DNA from: Pseudonocardiales bacterium
GTDB taxonomy: Bacteria > Actinomycetota > Actinomycetes > Mycobacteriales > Pseudonocardiaceae
Assembly: GCA_003244055.1 (NCBI GenBank)
Contig: QHBZ01000097.1
Span: 1 to 53,519 of the forward strand
Direction: 5' to 3'
Length of the DNA: 53,519 nt
In this document: one piece after another, positions 7,464 to 15,410 of the stretch
How the letters are laid out: each line of letters opens with the position of its first letter
Position numbering within the stretch: the first letter of the stretch is position 1
Made by a program: the position numbers and the translations under genes
The notes under the pieces: model-generated
What the model saw: only the letters and a program-made list of their open reading frames with translations
What the model was told of the DNA's origin: nothing
Databases searched by the model: none

Positions 7464-10121
7464 TTACCGCAGGTCGAGTGCGGCGCGGAGCCGGTCAGGG
7501 TTCATCGTCCCGGGGTTGTCGTGATGGGTGGGGAAAGAGTCGAGGAGCCGGATCAGGTCACCGCGTCGGGTGGGGTCCGCTGCGGCCTGGCGTGGTGTGT
7601 GCCCGGCCAGGGCTGGGATGGTTTGGTCGAGCCACTTCAGCTCGTAGTCGTGGATGAATCGGTCGAGTGCCGCTGCGACGTCGGGATCGGCGGGGTCGAG
7701 CCGATCCGCGGAGTCCTCGTGAGCAGGTGCGGTACCGGCGGCGAGCGCGGCCACTTCCCGTGCGTCGCGGGCCGGCTGGCGTGACTGATCAACGATGGTG
7801 AGCGTCGGGTCGAGTGGACGGACAGTGTCGAGCACGCGTTCGAAGCGGGCTTCACTGTTGGTGTCGATGGTCAGTTCGTGCCCCTCGAGGTGCAGGGTGG
7901 CGCGGATGCGCTCCAGGCCGTCGGTGGTGACGTACTCGATCCAGTGCGCGGTGTCGGTGTCGTCGCGCTGGTAGGTCTCATCGAGCGCGGCGGACAGTGC
8001 GGCCGGGTCGCCGGTCTTCAGGGTGGCTTGGCACAGCACCAGAGGATCGCCTTCGGTGTTGAGCAGGGCGGGTGGGGCGAAGCGGCGGGTCAGGAAGGCG
8101 ACCAACTCGAGCGGGTCGGGCCTGGAGTCCAGCAGCATGATGAGCTCGTCGCGCTGATGCAGGGCGACGAGCTCGATGCCGCCGAAGATCTGGGTCGCGG
8201 CACCGGCGGGCACGACGCGGGCGCACACCAACGCGCCTGCCTTGAGCGCCTGGCTGGCCGTCCGTTCCCGGACCTGGTGCACGTCGCCGGTGCGCAGATC
8301 GCGCATCGTGAAGCCCTCACCGCGCTGGACGCGCTCAATCTCGTACACCGACCGGTCGATGAGCAGCCACTGCTCGGCCAGCAGCCGCTCGTCATCGGGC
8401 AGAAGGGCGCCTCGGGTGGCCACGAACTCGGCGAACGCGCCGCCCTCGAACAGCACAGCGTCGGTGACCAGCGGGTCACCCAGCGCGCCGAACATCGCAT
8501 AGGGATCCTCGGCGAACTGTGCCCGCACTTCCGCGGCCTCGATCACGTCGCCGCGCCAGGGGCCGTCGAGTAAGAACATGCCCGCCTTCTGATACAGCCA
8601 CGCCGCGCGCTCGTCCAGCGGGAGCTGCTCGTGCTGGAGGTGACACTTCTTGTACTTGCGGCCGGATCCGCACCAGCACGGCTGGTTGCGGCCGATGTCG
8701 GGCCGGGGCATGGCCTGGTACTGCTCGAGCAGCTTGACCAATTCGTGGTCGGCCGGGGTTCCCGCGCGGCGCAGCAGCGCCAGCCCCCGGGCCGCGTCGC
8801 CGCGGTCGCTGGCGTATCTGGCGAGGTCAACCAGCGCCGGTGGCCACTGCGGGTCGACCGATTCCGCGGCGTGGAAGGCCGCCTCGGCCTGGGTGAGGTC
8901 GGCGAGCCGCTCGTGGGCCTTGCCACCAAGCCACAGCAGTGCCGGGCGAGCGGCCCGCGGCGCCATCGGCTCGAGTGTCTCGGCGAACAAGGCGAGCGCC
9001 GCGGCGCCGTCTCCGCCGGATCCGATTGTTTCGGCCAGGACCGCCTCGGCCACGGCGGGCTCGGCCAGGAACTCCGTAGTCGCCCTGACCGTGGCTGCCT
9101 TGACCGTGGTGCCTGCACCGTGATCACGGTCCGGGTTGGTCGTTGACGGCTCCGGTTGGCCAATGATCTCAGCGGCCAAGGCGCTCAGCTCCGCCCTATC
9201 GCCCTCCTGGCCGGACAGCGCGGCGGCATGCAAGTCGGCGACCCGGTCATACATCGTGACGATCACCAGGACCGCGAGGGCTTCGTCGGCGCTGAGGTCA
9301 TACCGCCGGGCCATCGCCGCGCACCGATTCTCCACCCGCCACCGACGGAAGTCGAACCCCTGCTCGGCGAGCCACTCGCCGTCATGAGCCAGCCCGCAGA
9401 CATCCAGCGCCTCCCCGAGCGGCGGCAGCGGTTCGGTGAATAGCGTCGGATCATCGGCGCACACCGTCCAAACCGCGTCATCCAGCGGCATGGGTTCGTT
9501 CGGCTCGGTCGCAAGGACCGAGCTCAGCCGCTGCCCCAGCCCGGCCACTCTCTCAGCCGTCACGACCGGCTCCGGGACGGACTCCAGCAACAGTCCGTCC
9601 TCGGCGAGGCCCAGCGCGATGACATCACCCCCGCCGAGCCCCAGTTCCCGCAGATAGCCGGGCCGCAGCAGCAGAGCACCGTGATCGCCAATCAGATCCA
9701 GCGGGACGCCCCGCTCGGCCACGATGTCGGTGTCGAAGGGTATGAGTACCGAGACCACCGGTGAACCGTCGGCCAACCGCTGGTACTCCTCGCGCTCGGT
9801 CAGCATTGCGACCGGTTCCAGATCCGGGGTCACCTGGAGCATGTCGTGCTCGACCTCCGGCCCGGTCAACCGGTGGGTGAACACCCGACCGGCCAGCAGG
9901 GCCGGCAACGACGCCCACCGTTCATCGGCGAGCATCGTCACCCGACCATCGCCGTCGTCCATCGCCTCGTCCAGAGCCTCACCAGGGTCTTCGCCGAGCT
10001 CCACCCCGCGATCCGCCAACGCGGCGGCCAGCTGGGCCTGGGCCATCGGCCCGTTCTCGGCGAGTATGCCGGCAATCACGTCAATGAGCCCGGGACCCGT
10101 CGCGGGCAGCGAGTCAGTCAC
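7464..10121 (-). CDS. Large SEC-C motif protein of unknown function
   Basis: An 885-residue soluble protein. The one recognisable element is a SEC-C zinc motif at residues 478-495 (NQPCWCGSGRKYKKCHLQ), a CxC-x8-C-[HC] metal site also found at the SecA C-terminus and in many modular proteins. Just before it, about residues 390-465, is a tetratricopeptide-like helical stretch (LLWLGGKAHERLADLTQAEA). The rest is acidic alpha/beta sequence without a known catalytic motif. The start was set at GTG 10121 (VTDSLPATGPGLIDVIAG) because the 88 codons upstream read as Pro/Arg-rich low complexity and overlap other gene debris. Its 3' end abuts a truncated vapB. Similar large proteins occur in actinomycetes; their role is unknown to me. 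Confidence 0.7.
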   Translation of the reverse strand: MTDSLPATGPGLIDVIAGILAENGPMAQAQLAAALADRGVELGEDPGEALDEAMDDGDGRVTMLADERWASLPALLAGRVFTHRLTGPEVEHDMLQVTPDLEPVAMLTEREEYQRLADGSPVVSVLIPFDTDIVAERGVPLDLIGDHGALLLRPGYLRELGLGGGDVIALGLAEDGLLLESVPEPVVTAERVAGLGQRLSSVLATEPNEPMPLDDAVWTVCADDPTLFTEPLPPLGEALDVCGLAHDGEWLAEQGFDFRRWRVENRCAAMARRYDLSADEALAVLVIVTMYDRVADLHAAALSGQEGDRAELSALAAEIIGQPEPSTTNPDRDHGAGTTVKAATVRATTEFLAEPAVAEAVLAETIGSGGDGAAALALFAETLEPMAPRAARPALLWLGGKAHERLADLTQAEAAFHAAESVDPQWPPALVDLARYASDRGDAARGLALLRRAGTPADHELVKLLEQYQAMPRPDIGRNQPCWCGSGRKYKKCHLQHEQLPLDERAAWLYQKAGMFLLDGPWRGDVIEAAEVRAQFAEDPYAMFGALGDPLVTDAVLFEGGAFAEFVATRGALLPDDERLLAEQWLLIDRSVYEIERVQRGEGFTMRDLRTGDVHQVRERTASQALKAGALVCARVVPAGAATQIFGGIELVALHQRDELIMLLDSRPDPLELVAFLTRRFAPPALLNTEGDPLVLCQATLKTGDPAALSAALDETYQRDDTDTAHWIEYVTTDGLERIRATLHLEGHELTIDTNSEARFERVLDTVRPLDPTLTIVDQSRQPARDAREVAALAAGTAPAHEDSADRLDPADPDVAAALDRFIHDYELKWLDQTIPALAGHTPRQAAADPTRRGDLIRLLDSFPTHHDNPGTMNPDRLRAALDLR

Positions 10122-10290
10122 GGCGCAACACAGTACCCAGGCTGGTTGCTGCGTCGGGGTGGGGTTGGTAGGGGATGATGATGGGTAGGGTGAGTCGGAA
10201 GGCTGCGCCGTGTTCGGCAGCGAGGTAGGTGAGATCGCCCTGGTGGGGGCGGGCCAGGCCCAGCGTGATCGGCAATCCGCGCGGTGGAGG
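10114..10290 (-). pseudogene. 3' remnant of a sensor histidine kinase
   Basis: The minus strand encodes LPITLGLARPHQGDLTYLAA and EHGAAFRLTLPI, resembling the last strand and G2-box region of a histidine kinase ATPase domain (LGLAxxxxxxHGGxLxxxxxxxGxxFxLxLP). A short deletion after LGLAR removes about seven residues. The frame ends at TGA 10116-10114, inside the start of the SEC-C gene. Nothing upstream encodes the rest of a kinase. The call rests on a short match, so it is tentative. Confidence 0.4.
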
Positions 10291-10344
10291 TGGCGGAAGG
10301 GTGGGGTGCTGGCCGGCGGTGGTGTTGGAATCGATCGCTGGATC

Positions 10345-10527
10345 GCCGTAACTGGCGCCAGCACCAGCCTGGCTGGTGCAATCATCGTTGTCGGCGGCTA
10401 CAACCTCGTCATGCTCACCCTGACCGGGATCGCGGTGCTGGCGCTACTCCTGCTCGTCTTCGTCGTTCCAGAAACCGCTGTGTCCGAAACCACCGCCGTC
10501 CACGACGGCGCGGCCACCTTCACCTAA
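10345..10527 (+). pseudogene. 3' remnant of a major facilitator-type permease
   Basis: About 60 residues remain: VTGASTSLAGAIIVVGGYNL and VMLTLTGIAVLALLLLVFVV, then PET and a polar tail to TAA 10525. This looks like the last one or two transmembrane helices plus cytoplasmic tail of an MFS transporter. The upstream sequence in this frame (10210-10340) is Arg/Gly-rich and unlike a membrane protein. Loss of the 5' 85 to 90 percent of the gene is inferred. Any hydrophobic membrane protein C-terminus could look similar. Confidence 0.4.
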
Positions 10528-10566
10528 TCCCCGCGCCGGAGCCGGGCCAGTAACTGGTCAGGGCCA

Positions 10567-11458
10567 GTGAACAGCTTGCAACTGACCGGGTTGCTGGCCG
10601 AAATCGCCGCGCTGGGACTGCTCGCGGTGGTTCTGGTCTTCGCTATGGTGCAGCCTCGAGGGCTGCCCGAGGCGACCGTTGCGGTGCCGGCCGCCGCTGC
10701 GGCAATCGGCTTGGGCGTCGTCAGTCCCGCGGAGGCGTTCACCCAGATCCGCGCCCTCGGGCCGACCGTCGGCTTCCTGGCCGCGATCCTGGTACTCGCG
10801 CACCTGGCGGACGCCGAGGGAGTGTTCCGATGGTTGGGCGACCGGTTGGCCGTGGCGTCTGCCGGTCGACCGCAGCGGCTGCTCGGACTCGTCTTCGCCG
10901 CCGCCGCGGTCACCACCGCCGTGCTCAGCCGCGAGCCTCATGGGGCTGCCCTGGCTGGCGGTGATCGGCGTCGAATACCTGGTCTTCCGGCGCTTTTTCC
11001 GCACCGACCTCACTGGGTCGACCAGCCCTCCCATCCGGCACTCGGCACCGGCTCCGAGGTTCGCGTTCGTCGTGCTGGCGCTGACCCTGGTCGGGTTCGC
11101 GGTGTCCGGGTTTGTCGGGGTCGCGCCGGTCTGGGTGGCGGAGGCCAGCCTGGCCGCTCTACTGGCGAATGTGGTCAACAACCTGCCGGCCACGCTGGTG
11201 ATCCTCGGCGCGCTGGGTCCCACCCCCCATCCTGGGGTGGTCCTCGCCGTGTTGCTGGGGGTGAACATCGGCCCGAATCTGACCTACGTCGGCTCGCTGG
11301 CGACCCTGCTGTGGCGCCGGGTGCTGGCTGGGCGCGACGCTGCGCCGACGCTGAGCGAGTTCCTCCGGCTCGGCGCACTCACGGTGCCTGCCTGTCTCGC
11401 GGCCGCCACCCTCACCCTGTGGCTCGCGCTGACCTTCGGGCGAGGATGGCTGCTATGA
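10567..11458 (+). pseudogene. ArsB/SLC13-like permease with internal deletion and frameshift
   Basis: The first frame (GTG 10567) gives an N-terminal permease half: LTGLLAEIAALGLLAVVLVF, GPTVGFLAAILVLAHLADAE and GLVFAAAAVTTAVLS. At about 10925-10940 the coding shifts to the +2 frame, which continues with LMGLPWLAVIGVEYLVFRRF, LANVVNNLPATLVILGALG and LLGVNIGPNLTYVGSLATLL, ending at TGA 11456. VNNLPAT and GVNIGPNLTYVGSLA are the conserved loop motifs of the ArsB/ion-transporter superfamily. Between TTAVLS and LMGLPW the family normally has about 60-70 more residues, including the first half-site loop. So there is a deletion as well as a frame change, and the gene cannot be functional as written. 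Confidence 0.7.
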
Positions 11459-11680
11459 CGCCACGACCAGTGGTGGTGGTGTGGCTTCGCGAGGGCACCT
11501 GGCGATCCACCGTGCGCGCCGCCGCGACCCCGGTGAGGCGGTCGGCCAGCTCGCCGCCGACGCCGGCCGGGAGCTACTGGCGGCTGCGGCGGTTGCGCTC
11601 GATGCGCCCGGCCAGCCGCGACCTGCGGGCCGGGCGCATCGAGCGAGAGGTGGTCGCCGCTTGCGAGGGCAGATCCCATT
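11455..11680 (+). pseudogene. Universal stress protein-like gene remnant
   Basis: ATG 11455 overlaps the permease stop as ATGA, so this was once the next gene of that operon. It begins MTPRPVVVVWLREGTWRSTV, like the first strand of a UspA-type domain. The next part (AGRELLAAAAVALDAP) lies in a different frame, and the first frame resumes with LRAGRIEREVVAACEG. The sequence stops resembling the family at about 11675, 11 bp before the end of the convergent htpG gene. The central and C-terminal parts, with the ATP-binding G-x2-G-x9-G loop, are missing. Confidence 0.45.
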
Positions 11681-11685
11681 CTCCT

Positions 11686-13599
11686 TCACAGCGTCCGCGC
11701 CAGCCGGTCGGCCAGTAGGCGTATGAAACGTGACGGATCGCTCAATTCACCACCCTCGGCGAGATGCGCCATCCCGTACAGAAGCTCGGCTGTTTCCGCC
11801 AGTCCGGGGTCGTCCTTGCGCTCGCCGTAGGCCTTCTGCAGTCCACTTACCAGTGGATGTGTGGGATTGAGTTCGAGGATGCGCTTGATGGGCGGGATGT
11901 CCTGCCCCATGGCGCGATACATCTTCTCCAGCGTCGGCGTGACGTCGTGCGTATCGCCGACGATACAGGCTGGCGAGGTGGTGAGGCGCGACGACAGCCG
12001 TACCTCTTTCACGTCCTCTTGCAGTGTAGTCGTCATCCAGGACAGCAGGTCGGCAAAGTCCTTCTTCTGCTGGTCTCGGTCGGATTCAGCCGTTTGTTTC
12101 TCTTCCTCGGTGTCGAGATCGACCTGTCCCTTGGCGATCGACTGGAATCGCTTGCCGTCGAACTCGCGGACCGACTCGACCCACATCTCATCGACCGGAT
12201 CGGTCAGTAGCAGCACTTCAAAGCCTTTGGCCCGGAAGGCTTCCATGTGTGGGGAGCTTTCGATTATCGACCGCGACTCACCCGTCACGTAGTAGATGTC
12301 CTGTTGTCCGTCTTTCATGCGATCCAGGTACTGCCGCAAGGTGGTCAATTGTTCTGCGTGGTAGGTCGACGCCGACGATACGATGCCGAGGATCGTCTCA
12401 CGATTCTCGGCATCGTTGATAAGCCCTTCCTTGACCACGCGGCCGAACTGCGCCCAGAACGTCTTGTAATGTTCGACGTTGCTGGTCATCATATCCTGCA
12501 CCGTTGACAGCACCTTCTTGACGAGGCGGCGACGCATCATCTGGATCTGACGATCCTGCTGGAGGATCTCTCGTGAAACATTCAGGGACAGATCCTGCGC
12601 GTCCACCACACCTTTGATGAAGCGTAGGTACTCTGGCATGAGCGCTTCGCAGTCGTCCATAATGAAGACGCGCTTCACGTACAACTGGATGCCGCGCTTG
12701 CGATCCCGCATGAACAAGTCCAGCGGCGCCTGGGATGGAATGAACAGTAGTGCCTGATATTCGAACGTCCCTTCCGCCTTCATGCGGATGATCTCGAGTG
12801 GATCGTTCCAGTCGTGACTTACGTGCTTGTAGAAATCCTTGTATTCGTGTTCTTCTACTTCGTTCTTGGAGCGCGCCCACAGCGCCTTCATCGAGTTGAT
12901 CGTCTCGACTTCGTGCGTGGCCTGACCATCCTTGCCCGTGCGCTCGACTCCCATCCTGATCGGCCAGGCGATGAAGTCGGAGTACCGCTTGACGATCTCC
13001 TTGATCTTCCAGCCATCCGTGTAGTCAAAGAGTTGGTCGTCCTTGTCCTCCGGTTTGAGATAGAGGGTCACCGCAGTGCCTTGCGGCGCGTCGTCGAGTG
13101 ACTCGATCGTGTAGGTTCCCCCGCCGCTCGATTCCCAACTGGTGGCGTCGCTTTCGCCTGCGCGCCGCGTCAGCAGCGTGACCTTGTCGGCCACCATGAA
13201 GCTGGAGTAGAAGCCGACACCGAACTGCCCGATGAGGTCCTGCGGTGCCGCCGCATCCTTCGATTCCTTCATCTTGTGCAGAAAGTCGACCGTGCCGGAT
13301 TTCGCGATAGTGCCGATGAGGGCCACCACATCGTCGCGGGACATGCCGATTCCGTTGTCCCGCACGGTAAGGGTGCGCTGCTCCTTGTCGACTTCGATGC
13401 CTATGTGCAGATCGGCAGTATCTACCTGCAGGTCCTTGTCCCGGTAGGCTTCTAGGCGCAGTTTGTCCAACGCGTCGGAGGAATTAGAGATGAGCTCTCG
13501 CAGGAAAGTGTCCTTGTTCGAGTAGATCGAATGAACCATCAACTGCAGGAGCTGGCGGGCTTCGGCCTCGAACTCGAGCGTTTCGACCTGCGTGTCCAC
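11686..13599 (-). CDS. htpG: Molecular chaperone HtpG (Hsp90)
   Basis: A 637-residue Hsp90 homologue, a dimeric ATP-dependent cytosolic chaperone. The N-terminal GHKL ATPase is complete: FLRELISNSSDALDKLR, VRDNGIGMSRDDV and GQFGVGFYSSFMVADKV. The middle domain has LYVKRVFIMDDCEALMPEYL and SREILQQDR; the C-terminal dimer domain ends at LADRLARTL. I chose GTG 13599 because MDTQVETLEFEAEARQLLQL matches the usual N-terminus; the frame is open to 13905 but that extension is unlike HtpG. A good promoter lies at 13633-13661. Sampled 60-base blocks inside the gene are only 52-53 percent G+C, against about 70 percent nearby. With remnants on both sides, this suggests recent acquisition. Confidence 0.95.
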   Translation of the reverse strand: MDTQVETLEFEAEARQLLQLMVHSIYSNKDTFLRELISNSSDALDKLRLEAYRDKDLQVDTADLHIGIEVDKEQRTLTVRDNGIGMSRDDVVALIGTIAKSGTVDFLHKMKESKDAAAPQDLIGQFGVGFYSSFMVADKVTLLTRRAGESDATSWESSGGGTYTIESLDDAPQGTAVTLYLKPEDKDDQLFDYTDGWKIKEIVKRYSDFIAWPIRMGVERTGKDGQATHEVETINSMKALWARSKNEVEEHEYKDFYKHVSHDWNDPLEIIRMKAEGTFEYQALLFIPSQAPLDLFMRDRKRGIQLYVKRVFIMDDCEALMPEYLRFIKGVVDAQDLSLNVSREILQQDRQIQMMRRRLVKKVLSTVQDMMTSNVEHYKTFWAQFGRVVKEGLINDAENRETILGIVSSASTYHAEQLTTLRQYLDRMKDGQQDIYYVTGESRSIIESSPHMEAFRAKGFEVLLLTDPVDEMWVESVREFDGKRFQSIAKGQVDLDTEEEKQTAESDRDQQKKDFADLLSWMTTTLQEDVKEVRLSSRLTTSPACIVGDTHDVTPTLEKMYRAMGQDIPPIKRILELNPTHPLVSGLQKAYGERKDDPGLAETAELLYGMAHLAEGGELSDPSRFIRLLADRLARTL

Positions 13600-13632
13600 C
13601 CGGATTCCTTTCTGGAAGAGGAGTTTCCACGG

Positions 13633-13661
13633 ATAATACGTGCGGTGCCGCGCTAGCTCAA
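13633..13661 (-). promoter_or_regulatory. Probable htpG promoter
   Basis: On the minus strand there is a -35 element TTGAGC (13661-13656), a 17-bp spacer and a -10 element TATTAT (13638-13633). The predicted transcript start near 13626 leaves a leader of about 27 bases before GTG 13599, with AAGGA as the ribosome-binding site. This is an unusually good sigma-70-type match for a G+C-rich actinomycete. No HAIR (HspR) or CIRCE (HrcA) heat-shock operator is visible nearby. Confidence 0.6.
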
Positions 13662-13699
13662 CGCCGCGTCGTCGCCGTCTCTCGGTGAGGCGATCTCGG

Positions 13700-14152
13700 T
13701 CAGGAAACCACGCGTCGTAACCGCGCGAGTACGACCGAACGCCGGGTGTCGGTGGGCGGCAGCAGTCTCGAGAAGGTCTCCAGCACGTCGAGGTCGTCGG
13801 CTCCCGTCCCGGTTTGCGCGAAGGTCCACAATGCACCGGCATCGCGGCGGTGCAGTACTGCGTCACGCAAGGCGACGATGAGGTCGTCTCGTTCCTCGCG
13901 GACACCCGGTGCGTCGGATCGGGGTAGCAGTGGGCCCTGCCATGCGGCGAGCGCTTCGGTCAGCCTGCCCGCCTGCAGCAGCCGCGTGACGGCGAGGAAG
14001 TCGGCATCGACGTCCCCGGCCAGCCGGTAGGGACGGGTGGGCACGACGCGGTCGCCGAGTTGGGCATCGATATCGTGCCTGGTCGGGGCAGTGGCTTTTC
14101 GCTGGAGGCGCCCGAGGGCGTGCGGTTCCTGATCCGGTCGCGGGCTGCTCAC
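13700..14152 (-). pseudogene. C-terminal fragment of a GAF-type transcriptional regulator
   Basis: The 150-codon frame encodes LGDRVVPTRPYRLAGDVDAD, FLAVTRLLQAGRLTEALAAW and QGPLLPRSDAPGVREERDDL. It ends TDTRRSVVLARLRRVVS. This arrangement (RPYRL, then GPLLP-x-S-x-APGV, then an R-R-x-x-x-ARL tail) is typical of the C-terminal region of actinobacterial GAF-domain regulators, which resemble BTAD-type modules. The first 30 residues do not fit and no GAF or helix-turn-helix part is found upstream, where the small zinc-ribbon gene lies. The fragment has an ATG and could be expressed, but it would lack sensing and DNA-binding parts. It lies upstream of htpG on the same strand. Confidence 0.5.
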
Positions 14153-14240
14153 CGACGAGGAGGTGGCATCGCCGGACCGGTAGGCATCATGCCGGCGGCG
14201 CCGTCTCTCCGAGCGCCGCCGGTGCTACCAAGACGCGACC

Positions 14241-14444
14241 CTACGAAGGCGCGACGCCATCCTTATCGGGGCCACCGCCGCGGCCGAATTTGGTGTCTAT
14301 CCACCACTGGTTTTCGCACAGCGGGCACTGCACGTAGACTAGGTTGGCGTTGGATTTGAGCAGGTACAGACCGTCCGCGTTCGGGCAGTGTGCACAGCTA
14401 CGCCAGACCTTCCGGCCGACGTAAGCTGACGGGTCTAGGGCCAT
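14241..14444 (-). CDS. Small zinc-ribbon protein of unknown function
   Basis: A 67-residue protein with two Cys pairs, C-A-H-C (in WRSCAHCPNADGLY) and C-P-L-C (VQCPLCENQWWID), spaced as in a rubredoxin-like zinc ribbon. The Trp-rich end ENQWWIDTKFG suggests a small nucleic-acid or protein-binding knuckle. ATG 14444 is chosen over GTG 14453 because AGGAG (14457-14453) lies eight bases before it. It diverges from the phosphopantetheinyl transferase gene starting at 14582. Small proteins of this look are common in actinomycetes; the function is unknown. Confidence 0.65.
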   Translation of the reverse strand: MALDPSAYVGRKVWRSCAHCPNADGLYLLKSNANLVYVQCPLCENQWWIDTKFGRGGGPDKDGVAPS

Positions 14445-14581
14445 CAAAGGCACTCCTATCTGCTCAGCTATGGGCTGTTATAGGTTGTCCATCTCCCCAG
14501 CCAACATACCCGCGCAAGTCGACGAGTGCCGTCGCGGAGGGTTCCAGTGGCTGCAGTGATCTTGAAAGCGCGGGGCCCGGG

Positions 14582-15271
14582 TTGATCGAGAAGATCCTGC
14601 CTGACGGGGTGGCCAGCGCGGAGGCCTTCTGCGATCCACCCGACGCGGTGCTGTATCCAGGGGAAGCGGAACTGATCACGCGCGCTGTGGACAAGCGGCG
14701 CCGCGAGTTTCGTACGGCCCGGCATTGCGCCCGGCAGGCGCTGCGTCAGCTCGGGCTGCCGCCCGCGCCGGTGCTGCGCGGCGAGCGCGGGGAGCCGCGG
14801 TGGCCAGCAGGTGTCGTGGGCAGCCTGACGCACTGCGCTGGCTATCGAGCCGCCGCCGTCGCCCACAGCTGTGACTTCCGTGCGCTGGGGATCGATGCCG
14901 AACCGCACCAGCCCCTGCCAGCGGGGGTCTTGCAGATCATCGCCCTGGAGCGGGAGCAGGCCGGTCTTTCGGAGTTGGCCACCGCGGACGATGCCACCTG
15001 CTGGGACCGAATCCTGTTCTGCGCCAAGGAGACGCTGTACAAGGCATGGTTCCCGCTGACCCGCTGCTGGCTGGGGTTCGAGGACGCTGCTGTCACGATC
15101 AATCCAGGCACGACCGATCCCGCGCACGGGTCGTTCTCCGCCCACCTGCTGGTGGGCACACCGACCATCACCGGTGAAGCCCTGACGCACTTCGAGGGTC
15201 GCTGGCTCCGCAGCGACGAGCTGGTCATCACGACGATTGCGCTGAGCACAGGCAACCGTCGGCGTACCTGA
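14582..15271 (+). CDS. 4'-phosphopantetheinyl transferase (EntD/Sfp superfamily)
   Basis: A 229-residue enzyme that transfers phosphopantetheine from CoA to carrier-protein serines of fatty-acid, polyketide or peptide synthases. The CoA-binding part has RRREFRTARHCARQALRQLG and LRGERGEPRWPAGVVGSLTH. The metal site is LGIDAEPHQPL (D-x-E), and WDRILFCAKETLYKAWFPLT is the conserved F-[SC]-x-KE-[ST]-x-[YF]-K motif. I set the start at TTG 14582 because LIEKILPDGVASAEAF is the usual N-terminus. No ATG or GTG fits and the ribosome-binding site is weak. No synthase gene is nearby, so it is probably a general housekeeping enzyme. Confidence 0.88.
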   Translation: MIEKILPDGVASAEAFCDPPDAVLYPGEAELITRAVDKRRREFRTARHCARQALRQLGLPPAPVLRGERGEPRWPAGVVGSLTHCAGYRAAAVAHSCDFRALGIDAEPHQPLPAGVLQIIALEREQAGLSELATADDATCWDRILFCAKETLYKAWFPLTRCWLGFEDAAVTINPGTTDPAHGSFSAHLLVGTPTITGEALTHFEGRWLRSDELVITTIALSTGNRRRT

Positions 15272-15338
15272 TCATCGCCGAGTGGCCGTGCGCTAACATT
15301 TCGGCCCTCGTGCTGCCCAAACGGATGGTGGTAAGCGC

Positions 15339-15410
15339 ATGTTCGGCGCGCTCGCAGTGCTCGATCCCGATGTCGTCGACGACCTGGATGATGTGGCGAA
15401 CCAACAGTGA
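15339..15410 (+). other. Short open frame coupled to the GH65 start
   Basis: ATG 15339 opens 23 codons rich in Asp and Val (MFGALAVLDPDVVDDLDDVA) ending at TGA 15408, which overlaps the GTG start of the GH65 gene as GTGA. It could be a leader peptide coupling translation, or the last codons of a lost upstream gene. No ribosome-binding site stands out. GH65 genes are often preceded by a beta-phosphoglucomutase (HAD) gene, but this short stretch is too brief to assign. Confidence 0.25.
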
